A stretch of DNA of 64,000 nucleotides from Catellatospora coxensis (GTDB lineage Bacteria > Actinomycetota > Actinomycetes > Mycobacteriales > Micromonosporaceae): contig NZ_BONI01000029.1 of the NCBI RefSeq assembly GCF_016862635.1, positions 35,783-99,782 of the forward strand, given 5' to 3'. Positions 8,353 to 14,794 of the stretch are shown here, in pieces (within the stretch, counting starts at the first letter, position 1; every line of letters begins with the position of its first letter). The position numbers were made by a program, and so were the translations under genes. The notes beneath the pieces were generated by a model that worked only from the letters and a program-made list of their open reading frames with translations, had not been told where the DNA came from and made no database searches.

Positions 8353-9501
8353 ATGTCCACCCCGACCGTCGACATCCTGATCGTCGGAGCCGGCCCCGCC
8401 GGACTCACCGCCGCCGTCGCGCTGACCCAGCGCGGACACACCGTCACCGTCGTCGACACGCAGGCCGAGGGCGCCAACACGTCCCGCGCCGCGGTGGTGC
8501 ACGCCCGCACCCTGGAGGTGCTGGAGCCCTACGGCGTCACCGAGGAGCTGACGGCCCGCGGCATCCACGCGGCGCGGTTCACCATCCGCGACCGCGACCG
8601 GCTGCTCGTGCCGGTGCCGTTCGGCGGGCTGCCGACGCCGTTCCCGTACACGCTGATGATCTCCCAGGCGGAGACCGAGGCCGTGCTGCTGGCCCGGCTG
8701 AAGGAACTCGGCGGCACGGTGCTGCGCCCGGCCACGGTGACCGCCGTCCGGCAGGACGACACCGGCGTCACCGCCACCCTCGACGGCGGGCGGCAGATCC
8801 GCGCGGCCTACCTCATCGGGGCCGACGGCATGCACAGCACGGTCCGCCAGAACGCCGGGATCGGCTTCACCGGCAGCACGTACGCCGAGTCGTTCTCGCT
8901 CGCCGACGTCCGGCTCGACGGCGCGGTCTCCGACGCGGAGGTCGTGCTGTACTTCTCCCCCGCCGGGATGGTCGTCGTCGCGCCGCTGCCCGACGGGACG
9001 TTCCGCATCGTCGCGACCGTGGACAGTGCCCCAGAAGTGCCTGACGTCGCGTTCGTGCAGCAGCTGCTCGACACCCGCGGGCCGAAGGCCGCGCCGGTCG
9101 CCGTCCGCGAGGTGGTGTGGGGCTCGCGGTTCCGGGTGCACCACCGCGTCGCCGACACGTTCCGCCACGGCCGGGTGCTGCTGGCCGGCGACGCCGCCCA
9201 CGTCCACTCCCCGGCCGGCGGGCAGGGCATGAACCTCGGCATCGACGACGCGGCCGCGCTCGGCGAGGCGCTGTCCCGCGTGCTCCAGGGGGCCTCACCC
9301 GAGATCCTCGACGGGTACGCCGCCGCGCACCAGGCGCACGCCCGCAAGGTCGTCACCTTCGCCGGGCGGCTCACCACGCTGGCGACCATGCCCGCGTACT
9401 GGCGACCGGCTCGCAACCTGGTGCTCGGGCTGCTCGGCCGCAGCGCCGCCTTCCGCCGCCGCCTGGCCTGGCAGCTCGCCGGCCTGGACCGCCGTCGGTG
9501 A
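8353..9501 (+). CDS. FAD-dependent aromatic monooxygenase (PheA/TfdB type)
   Basis: The product is 382 aa. The FAD-binding GxGxxG fingerprint is VGAGPAGLTAAVALTQRG at residues about 11-28. The second flavin motif GDAAHVHSPAGGQGMNLGID lies near residue 280. These place it with class A flavoprotein hydroxylases that use NAD(P)H and O2 on phenolic or polyketide substrates. The ATG has GGAGG 6 nt upstream. It is transcribed away from a TetR gene with two shared operators, so induction by a substrate or xenobiotic is likely. The substrate is unknown. Confidence 0.9.
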   Translation: MSTPTVDILIVGAGPAGLTAAVALTQRGHTVTVVDTQAEGANTSRAAVVHARTLEVLEPYGVTEELTARGIHAARFTIRDRDRLLVPVPFGGLPTPFPYTLMISQAETEAVLLARLKELGGTVLRPATVTAVRQDDTGVTATLDGGRQIRAAYLIGADGMHSTVRQNAGIGFTGSTYAESFSLADVRLDGAVSDAEVVLYFSPAGMVVVAPLPDGTFRIVATVDSAPEVPDVAFVQQLLDTRGPKAAPVAVREVVWGSRFRVHHRVADTFRHGRVLLAGDAAHVHSPAGGQGMNLGIDDAAALGEALSRVLQGASPEILDGYAAAHQAHARKVVTFAGRLTTLATMPAYWRPARNLVLGLLGRSAAFRRRLAWQLAGLDRRR

Positions 9502-9561
9502 CCCGCACCGCCGCAACCCGCCTGCGGGCCACAAACCGCAGCTCCGCGACATCAGATGTTG

Positions 9562-9607
9562 GGAAGGGCACCTTCTACAACGCATGGCGTTGTGAAGGTG
9601 CCCTTCC
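9562..9607. repeat. GGAAGGGCRCCTTC palindrome, copy 1
   Basis: The stem pairs 9562-9583 with 9587-9607 over 21 bp with one bulged T, around an ATG trinucleotide loop. It lies between the convergent monooxygenase and MBL genes and would serve as a bidirectional terminator. Related copies occur near 19.3, 24.8, 27.0 and 29.5 kb. Confidence 0.85.
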
Positions 9608-9612
9608 TTTCT

Positions 9613-10314
9613 TCACAGCTGGAGGCGGAGGTTGGGGTGGGCGAGGATGACGGGGCAGCCTGCGTGCTGGGCGGCTTCGGCGAGGAGGCGGCCGTGGTCC
9701 AGCCAGGAGCGCAGGTGGGTCAGGATCAGTAGCTTGGCTCCGGCGCGGGCGGCGAGTCGACCGGCGTCGCCGGCGGTGAGGTGGCGCGGCACGCCGGTGT
9801 CGTCGAAGCCCGCGCCCTCGGCCAGCAGGACCTCGCAGCCCTGGGCCAGCTTGTCCAATGACTCGCAGGGGGCGGTGTCGCCGGTGTAGCAGAGGGTGTC
9901 GTCGACCCGGAAGGCGTACGACTCCATGCCGTGCTCGACCGCCGCGACCGTGACCCGCAGCGACCCGAGGCGCGGCGGCTCCGACGGCAGGTCGTGGAAC
10001 GTGAACTGCGGCGCGGGGTGCCGCCAGTTCAGCTCGTCGCGCAGGTTCGCCGGGCCGTACACGTCCAGCGGCGCGGCCTTGACCCGGTCCCGCACGTACG
10101 CGATCGGGCTCAGGTCGGAGCAGTGGTCGGCGTGCGCGTGCGAGATCAGCACCGCGTCCAGGGCCGCCGGATCGCAGTGGCGCTGCAGCGGGCCGACCGC
10201 ACCCGTGCCCACGTCGAGCAGCACCCGGTGCCCGTCCTGCTCGACCAGGTAGCAGGACCCGGCACTGTCGGGGCCGGGCACCGACCCGGCACACCCCACG
10301 ACTGTCAGCCTCAT
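9613..10314 (-). CDS. MBL fold metallo-hydrolase (RNase Z/phosphodiesterase-like)
   Basis: The product is 233 aa. The metal-binding HAHADH motif is at residues about 59-64, a further histidine lies in VEHGMESYAF, the bridging aspartate is in YTGDTAPC, and LTHLRSW supplies the last histidine. The fold and length resemble stand-alone RNase Z-like or cyclic-nucleotide phosphodiesterase-like hydrolases; the substrate cannot be told. The start is an ATG with GGGGAGG 8 nt upstream. The gene ends against a palindromic terminator shared with the converging monooxygenase. Confidence 0.85.
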   Translation of the reverse strand: MRLTVVGCAGSVPGPDSAGSCYLVEQDGHRVLLDVGTGAVGPLQRHCDPAALDAVLISHAHADHCSDLSPIAYVRDRVKAAPLDVYGPANLRDELNWRHPAPQFTFHDLPSEPPRLGSLRVTVAAVEHGMESYAFRVDDTLCYTGDTAPCESLDKLAQGCEVLLAEGAGFDDTGVPRHLTAGDAGRLAARAGAKLLILTHLRSWLDHGRLLAEAAQHAGCPVILAHPNLRLQL

Positions 10315-10448
10315 CGTCGAACCTCCCCGTCGAAGTCCCCATGATGCCGCAAAGCCGCGCTGTCACGTGACCGTCGCCATGGTGACCGGGTGTGGACGAT
10401 GTCCCACCAAGACCGCACAATGGACCACCCAGCGAAAGGACCTTGATC

Positions 10449-10763
10449 ATGTCCCGGTTCCCTGAGGTCGTCGAGCGCATGGCGATCGATCCCGAGTTCG
10501 CCGCGCACGCCCGCACCAACCCCGACGAGGTCAGCGCCGAGTACGGCCTGAGCCCAGACGAGGCCGCCCAGATGCTGGCGTTGACCGACGCCGGTTCGGG
10601 TGGCCCGACCGAGCTCGACCAGCGCCTTTCCAAGAGCGGCATCGGCAGCGGCGGCCTGGCCGGCCTGCTGGCGGGACTCGACCGGTCCAAGAAGGACGAC
10701 GACGAGAACAGCACCGACCGGCCGCTGGGCCGCTGGGTGGGACCCGGCGCGAACGACAAGTGA
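10449..10763 (+). CDS. Small Nif11-like/leader-type protein of unknown function
   Basis: The product is 104 aa. Residues 1-45 (FPEVVERMAIDPEFAAHA, then LSPDEAAQMLAL) have the pattern of Nif11 or Franean1_4349-type leader domains found on RiPP precursors. The rest is Gly-rich (SGIGSGGLAGLLAGL), then charged, with a tail ending GRWVGPGANDK and no cysteine. No maturase or exporter gene is nearby, so a peptide natural product is only a possibility. The ATG at 10449 has AAAGGA upstream. The gene converges with the DUF47 gene with 3 nt between their ends. Confidence 0.6.
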   Translation: MSRFPEVVERMAIDPEFAAHARTNPDEVSAEYGLSPDEAAQMLALTDAGSGGPTELDQRLSKSGIGSGGLAGLLAGLDRSKKDDDENSTDRPLGRWVGPGANDK

Positions 10764-10766
10764 ACG

Positions 10767-11405
10767 CTACAGGCTGCGTTTGAGCATCGCGTCGGCGAGC
10801 GCGTCGGCGCACTCGGCCAGGCGCAGCCCGACCACGTCGAGGCGGCGCAGCAGCTCGCGCTGCTTGAGCACGGGACCGGTGACCTCGCCGCTGAGCAGCT
10901 CGGCCAGACCCTGGGCGTATAGGTGGCGCACCCGGCCGGAGCGTTTGTGCGCGGCCAGCGCCGCCTCCGCCGCCTCGACCGGGCGGTCGACCAGCCGGTC
11001 CAGCGCCCGGCGCAGGTCGCGCAGGCCGATGGCGACCTGCTCCAGGATCGCCACCGCGTGGTGGTCCAGGCGTACGCCGTAGAGGTCCGTCTCGCGCACG
11101 TAGTCGCGCAGGTGGTCGAGCACGTCGTCGACGGAGCGGGACAGCCGGAACAGGTCCTCGCGGTCGATCGGGGTGGCCAGCGTCGCGGCCAGCTCGGCGA
11201 CCAGCCGGCCGCGGTGGGCGTCGCCGTCGTGCTCGATCTCGGCGATGCGCAGCCGGGCCAGCGGCGGCTCGATCTCGCCGATGGTCACCATCACGGCCAG
11301 CGCCACCCCTTCCAGGGCGGCGTCGATCTGCGCGAGCACGATCGCCAGCACCCGTTTCGGGGCGCGCCCCGCGAGGTCGTCGAGCACCCGCCGCAGCCTG
11401 ATCAC
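10767..11405 (-). CDS. DUF47 (PhoU-like) Pit accessory protein
   Basis: The product is 212 aa, all-helical and of the length expected for DUF47/PhoU-like proteins that accompany Pit phosphate permeases. Characteristic stretches are LFRLSRSVDDVLDHLRDYVRE and the acidic helices around it. It starts with GTG overlapping the stop of the Pit gene by 4 nt (GTGA), so the two are translationally coupled. The likely role is control of low-affinity phosphate uptake. A longer in-frame reading that continues upstream through the Pit gene is a shadow and is not used. Confidence 0.85.
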   Translation of the reverse strand: MIRLRRVLDDLAGRAPKRVLAIVLAQIDAALEGVALAVMVTIGEIEPPLARLRIAEIEHDGDAHRGRLVAELAATLATPIDREDLFRLSRSVDDVLDHLRDYVRETDLYGVRLDHHAVAILEQVAIGLRDLRRALDRLVDRPVEAAEAALAAHKRSGRVRHLYAQGLAELLSGEVTGPVLKQRELLRRLDVVGLRLAECADALADAMLKRSL

Positions 11406-12403
11406 AGCGTGCTCCGCAAAGCCAGGCCCGCGGCGTAGCCGAGGGTGAGGCTGGCGGGGACGGTGACCAGCCAGGCGGTCAGCACGGGGGTGGCGAACTG
11501 CCAGCGGATGCGGCGTACGCCGGTGCTGGCTCCCGCGCCGACCAGCCCCGCCGTGGCGGACTGGGTCATGCTGACGGGCACGCCCATGCCCGCGCTGCCG
11601 AACACCGCGGTGGCCGACGCGACCCCGGCCGTGACCAGGGTCCACGGGCGCTGCGGGGTGAGCCCGCCGGCCGCGCCCCGGGCCATGCGCCGCAGGCTCA
11701 GCACCGCCCCGGCCGCGAACACCAGCGCCGTCGCGCACAGCAGCAGCAGCGGCGGGGCCTGCATGCCGGGGGCCCGGTGGGCGACCCCGAGCGCGACGCC
11801 GACGACGGCGAACATCTTCTGCCCGTCGTTGGCGGCGTAGGCGAGGCTCTGCCCGGCGAACGCGGTGACGTGCGCGTACCGCATCGCGCGGGGCAGCCGG
11901 GACGTGGTGGGCAGGCGACGGGCGGCCAGGCCGAGCAGGTAGCCGAGGCCGCCGCCGAGCAGCGGGGCGAGCGCGGCGACCGCGAGCACGACGGCCAGGG
12001 TGGACCAGGCGGGCGGCACGCCCAGCCCGGCGCCGACCCCGGCCAGGCCGCCGAGCACGGCCAGGGTCACGCTGGTCGGCACCCCGCGCCAGGCCAGGGT
12101 CAGGACGAGGGCCAGCGCGACGCCGACCCCGGCGAGCACGACCAGGGGTCCCCGGACGCCGCCGGCGTCGACGAGGCGGTCGGTGAAGGTGTGCGCGACC
12201 GCGAGTCCGAACAGGGCCGGTCCGGCGATGATCGCGGCGAGCAGCACGGCGAGCACGCCGTAGAGGGGCAGTTCGCGCTGGCGCAGGGCGAGGGCGAGCA
12301 GGGCCGCGCCGTCGTTGGCGCCGCAGACGAAGACGAATCCGGTGGCCAGCATCGCAAAGCCGATCACCACGGCCGACCACCCCCGACTCCACCAGGAGTT
12401 CAC
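11402..12403 (-). CDS. pit: Inorganic phosphate transporter, Pit family
   Basis: The product is 333 aa with about ten membrane helices. The two Pit signatures are present: GANDGAA near residue 28 and AYAANDGQKMF near residue 178, plus GVPVSMTQS in the second repeat. The family carries metal-phosphate with a cation across the plasma membrane. It begins with GTG and leads a two-gene operon with the DUF47 gene. It is divergent from the unknown gene at 12494, with 90 bp between the starts. Confidence 0.92.
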   Translation of the reverse strand: MNSWWSRGWSAVVIGFAMLATGFVFVCGANDGAALLALALRQRELPLYGVLAVLLAAIIAGPALFGLAVAHTFTDRLVDAGGVRGPLVVLAGVGVALALVLTLAWRGVPTSVTLAVLGGLAGVGAGLGVPPAWSTLAVVLAVAALAPLLGGGLGYLLGLAARRLPTTSRLPRAMRYAHVTAFAGQSLAYAANDGQKMFAVVGVALGVAHRAPGMQAPPLLLLCATALVFAAGAVLSLRRMARGAAGGLTPQRPWTLVTAGVASATAVFGSAGMGVPVSMTQSATAGLVGAGASTGVRRIRWQFATPVLTAWLVTVPASLTLGYAAGLALRSTL

Positions 12404-12442
12404 CGTACTTGATCAACTGAGTTCGCACGGTCGGAATCCCGA

Positions 12443-12472
12443 TTGCCGCCCGACCGGGTGATCGTCTAGCGT
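12443..12472 (+). promoter_or_regulatory. Candidate promoter of the 12494 gene and RNA cassette
   Basis: TTGCCG at 12443-12448 and TAGCGT at 12467-12472 are separated by 18 bp, a good actinomycete vegetative-type promoter. The start codon lies 21 nt further, with GGGAGGAAC as ribosome binding site. Confidence 0.5.
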
Positions 12473-12493
12473 CACTCGCCGGGAGGAACACTG

Positions 12494-13225
12494 ATGGCGA
12501 AGCTGAACCAGATCATCGCGGTCGAGAAGGGCATCAAGAGCCGCTCGTTCCAGGACCTGACCGAGGCCCACCACGCCGTGCAGAAGCCGGCGCTGCTGTC
12601 GGGCATCTCGAGGACATACCAGGCCAAGGACGAGGAGGGCGAGCAGCTGCCGCCGGAGTCCACGAAGGTGCAGACCCGCGCCGAGGACGTGCTGCGCCAG
12701 ATCGGCGTCACCCTGTCGCGGCTGTTCGACGTGACCGCGACCAAGGACGCGACCAACTGCACGGCCCGCGCCGACGTGGTCGTCGACGACCGGGTGCTGC
12801 TGTCCGACGTGCCGGTGACGTACCTGCTGTTCCTGGAGAAGCAGCTCACCGACCTGCACACCTTCGTCAAGAAGCTGCCGGTGCTGGACGCCGCCGAGTC
12901 GTGGGTGTTCAGTGACTCCGCCGACTGCTGGTCCACCGAGCCGGTGCGCACCATCCGCACCAAGAAGGTGCCCCGCAACCACGTCAAGGCCGAGGCGACC
13001 GAGAAGCACCCGGCGCAGGTCGAGGTGTACTACGAGGACATCGCGGTGGGTTACTGGACCACGGTGAAGTTCTCCGGCGCGCTGCCGGCCAAGCGGGTGT
13101 CGACGCTGCTGGAGCGGGTGGAGAAGCTGCAGCAGGCGGTCAAGTTCGCCCGCGAGGAGGCCAACAACGCCGAGGCGGTCGACAAGCACGTCGGCGACCG
13201 CGTCTTCGGTTACCTGTTCGCCTGA
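12494..13225 (+). CDS. Conserved protein of unknown function next to tRNA-like RNAs
   Basis: The product is 243 aa, soluble and charged, with no signal peptide or membrane helix. Visible blocks are LNQIIAVEKGIKSR, LTEAHHAVQKPALLSGISR, TYLLFLEKQLTDLHTF, the Trp-rich AESWVFSDSADCW, and a basic RTIRTKKVPRNHVK patch. I recognise it as a conserved actinobacterial and actinophage protein (I recall the name DUF7873, unverified), with no known function. It is followed at once by a GC hairpin and two circularly permuted tRNA-like RNAs, so a role in binding or maturing them is a reasonable guess. The ATG has a strong GGGAGGA site. Confidence 0.8.
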   Translation: MAKLNQIIAVEKGIKSRSFQDLTEAHHAVQKPALLSGISRTYQAKDEEGEQLPPESTKVQTRAEDVLRQIGVTLSRLFDVTATKDATNCTARADVVVDDRVLLSDVPVTYLLFLEKQLTDLHTFVKKLPVLDAAESWVFSDSADCWSTEPVRTIRTKKVPRNHVKAEATEKHPAQVEVYYEDIAVGYWTTVKFSGALPAKRVSTLLERVEKLQQAVKFAREEANNAEAVDKHVGDRVFGYLFA

Positions 13226-13232
13226 CGAGACT

Positions 13233-13252
13233 CCCCCGCCGGAGGGCGGGGG
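13233..13252 (+). terminator. GC hairpin after the unknown gene
   Basis: CCCCCGCC (13233-13240) pairs with GGCGGGGG (13245-13252) across a GGAG loop, 8 nt after the stop codon. It may attenuate or process the transcript ahead of the tRNA-like cassette. Its 3' arm could also compete for the acceptor strand of the first tRNA-like RNA. Confidence 0.5.
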
Positions 13253-13259
13253 TGCGCGA

Positions 13260-13393
13260 GGAGCGCAAGCTGAAGCTGAAGCCGAAGCTGAACAACGCGG
13301 TGACAGTGTGGGTTCGAGTCCCACCCCCTGCACCACCTGCGGGGGTAGCCCAACTGGCAGAGGCAGCCGCGATCAAACTCAGATTCTCGCTCC
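13260..13393 (+). ncRNA. Circularly permuted tRNA-like RNA, unit 1
   Basis: The tRNA parts occur in the order 3' half then 5' half. They are: anticodon-stem 3' strand CGCGG (13296-13300), TGACAGT, T-arm GTGGG-TTCGAGT-CCCAC (13308-13324), acceptor 3' strand CCCCTGC (13325-13331), a 7-nt ACCACCT loop, acceptor 5' strand GCGGGGG (13339-13345), TA, D-arm GCCC-AACTGGCAG-AGGC (13348-13364), AG, and anticodon-stem 5' strand CCGCG (13367-13371). The acceptor has 7 bp with one G-U, the anticodon stem 5 bp and the T-stem 5 bp. The flanks pair weakly: GGAGCG 13260-13265 with CGCTCC 13388-13393, and GAAGCTGA 13284-13291 with TCAGATTC 13379-13386 (7 of 8). The ends meet at the anticodon loop, so the anticodon is not fixed. 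Confidence 0.75.
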
Positions 13394-13406
13394 AGACTCA
13401 GCATTC

Positions 13407-13567
13407 GCCGCCGAACACCAGGTCGACCGCGTACGGGCGAAATCCCCGGGGTGCCGGTTCGAGCCCGGCCCGCTCCTCTTCCTGGGGCGGTAGTCCAAAC
13501 GGTAGAGACACGGGGTCTTGATACTGACCCGTTCGCTTAAACGTACTGGTGTGTGCAATTCGGTGGC
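13407..13567 (+). ncRNA. Circularly permuted tRNA-like RNA, unit 2
   Basis: This has the same reversed order as unit 1: CCCCG (13444-13448), GGGT, T-arm GCCGG-TTCGAGC-CCGGC (13453-13469), acceptor CCGCTCC (13470-13476), 7-nt loop TCTTCCT, acceptor GGGGCGG (13484-13490), TA, D-arm GTCC-AAACGGTAG-AGAC (13493-13509), A, CGGGG (13511-13515). All stems pair, with one G-U in the acceptor and the same C-A mismatch in the D-stem as unit 1. The flanks form a long stem: GCCGCCGAA 13407-13415 with TTCGGTGGC 13559-13567, CACCA 13416-13420 with TGGTG 13547-13551, GTACG 13431-13435 with CGTAC 13542-13546, and GCGAA 13437-13441 with TTCGC 13532-13536. Confidence 0.78.
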
Positions 13568-13575
13568 ACCCCGAG

Positions 13576-13602
13576 GCCCGGGAGAAGGACAGTCTCCCGG
13601 GC
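13576..13602. terminator. Terminator between RNA cassette and beta-helix gene
   Basis: GCCCGGGAGA (13576-13585) pairs perfectly with TCTCCCGGGC (13593-13602) around a 7-nt loop. It lies 2 nt from the stop of the converging beta-helix gene and would stop transcription from both sides. Confidence 0.85.
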
Positions 13603-13603
13603 T

Positions 13604-14794
13604 TCACCATGTCCGGCGGCAGTCCGTGTCGGCAAAGCCCTTGGCGGCGCCGGAGACGGTGTTGTCGCAGGCGACGACGTTGCCGGCGACGGGCGTCAGG
13701 TGGAATCCCCAGCCCGGGCCGTCGACGGCGGCGGTGTTGGCGGTGAACACGTTGCGGTCGCCCCACCCGTCGGCGACACGGTGGGTCTGGAAGCCGTCGC
13801 CGCGCGAGTGCCGGCCCGTGTTGGCTTTGATCAGCCAGCCGTTGCCCTTCACGTCGACCCACGAGTCGGCGTACGAGCCGGTCATGGCCGCGCCGTCGAA
13901 CGTGTTGGCCTCGATGGTCCCGCCGGTGGTGCCCTCCTTGACGTCGACGGGTTCGGCCGTGGTGGCGCTGATCCGGTTGCCGCGGATCACGTTGCGGTCG
14001 CTGCGGTCGGGCTCGCAGGCGGTGACGTCGCACCAGTTGCTCTGCGCGGTGCCGACGTACACGCCCTCGCCGAACTTCGCCCGGCGCAGGCCGGTGTCGC
14101 GTACGACGCTGTCGCGCACCAGGTTGTCGGAGCTGAAGGCGCGCAGGTGGACCGCCTCGTCGCCGACGTGCTCCACGGTCAGGCCGGTGAGCACGGCGTG
14201 GCTGGTGCGGTCGAGCATGACGCCCTTCTGCGCGTTGCGGACCGTGAACCCGGTCAGCCGCCAGTGGTCCGCGCCGTCGAGGTGCAGGGCGTACCCGTGG
14301 CCGGTGCCCCCGCCGTCGAGCACCGCGCCGCGTCCGCCGCACAGGTGCACGGGTTTTCCAGCGGTGCCGGCGACGGTGGCGGCGAAGCGGCCCGCGTACA
14401 CCCCGTCCGCGAGCCTGATACTGTCCCCCGGCCGGGCCCGCGCCAGCGCGCCGGCCAGCGCCGACCCGTCTGCCACGGTCACCGTCGCGGGCGGGCAGGC
14501 CGCCGTGGCCCGGCTCGGCGTCGAGCCCGCGGCGGACCCGGCTCGGCCGGCGTCGGGTGCCGGGGTGGCTCCGGACGCCGCACCGGGATGCGGTCCCAGG
14601 CATCCGCCCAGCGCCATGAGCAGCAGCACGACCATCCCCGCCAGCAGGGACGTCGCCACGAACGGCAGCATTGGACCCCGGCCGCGCCGACGTGACCCGA
14701 GGCGGACTCCGTCGGCCGCCGCGACGCGCGCCGGCGAGGCCGGGCGGGGCGAGGCGTGCCGAGGGCTCGGCCGGCGCGGGGACGGTGCGGTCAT
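13604..14794 (-). CDS. Secreted right-handed parallel beta-helix protein
   Basis: The product is 396 aa. A basic N-terminus is followed by a hydrophobic segment ending LLMALGGC (about residues 43-66), compatible with a lipoprotein signal. From residue 100 the chain shows coils of a polysaccharide lyase or epimerase-like beta-helix (DSIRLADGVYAGRF, NVIRGNRISA, NVFTANTAAVDG), with a C-terminal pair CDNTVSG and TDCRRTW. Its ATG overlaps the stop of the upstream beta-helix gene by 4 nt. With the glycosyltransferase two genes up, it probably modifies or trims an extracellular polysaccharide; no catalytic residues can be assigned. Confidence 0.8.
   Translation of the reverse strand: MTAPSPRRPSPRHASPRPASPARVAAADGVRLGSRRRGRGPMLPFVATSLLAGMVVLLLMALGGCLGPHPGAASGATPAPDAGRAGSAAGSTPSRATAACPPATVTVADGSALAGALARARPGDSIRLADGVYAGRFAATVAGTAGKPVHLCGGRGAVLDGGGTGHGYALHLDGADHWRLTGFTVRNAQKGVMLDRTSHAVLTGLTVEHVGDEAVHLRAFSSDNLVRDSVVRDTGLRRAKFGEGVYVGTAQSNWCDVTACEPDRSDRNVIRGNRISATTAEPVDVKEGTTGGTIEANTFDGAAMTGSYADSWVDVKGNGWLIKANTGRHSRGDGFQTHRVADGWGDRNVFTANTAAVDGPGWGFHLTPVAGNVVACDNTVSGAAKGFADTDCRRTW

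Noticed and set aside
13246..13335. An ordinary linear tRNA using GCGGGGG at 13246-13252 as 5' acceptor strand
   Set aside because: Acceptor and T-arm would pair, but the D-arm would have only a 5-nt loop without GG, and no 5-bp anticodon arm with a 7-nt loop exists between. The reversed-half model uses a second GCGGGGG with canonical D-arm and anticodon stem and repeats in unit 2.
13254..13567. Permuted group I intron making a circular exon
   Set aside because: The order of exons is right for such a device, but the flanking segments total about 80-110 nt per unit, too short for a group I core, and no P7/G-site pattern is seen.
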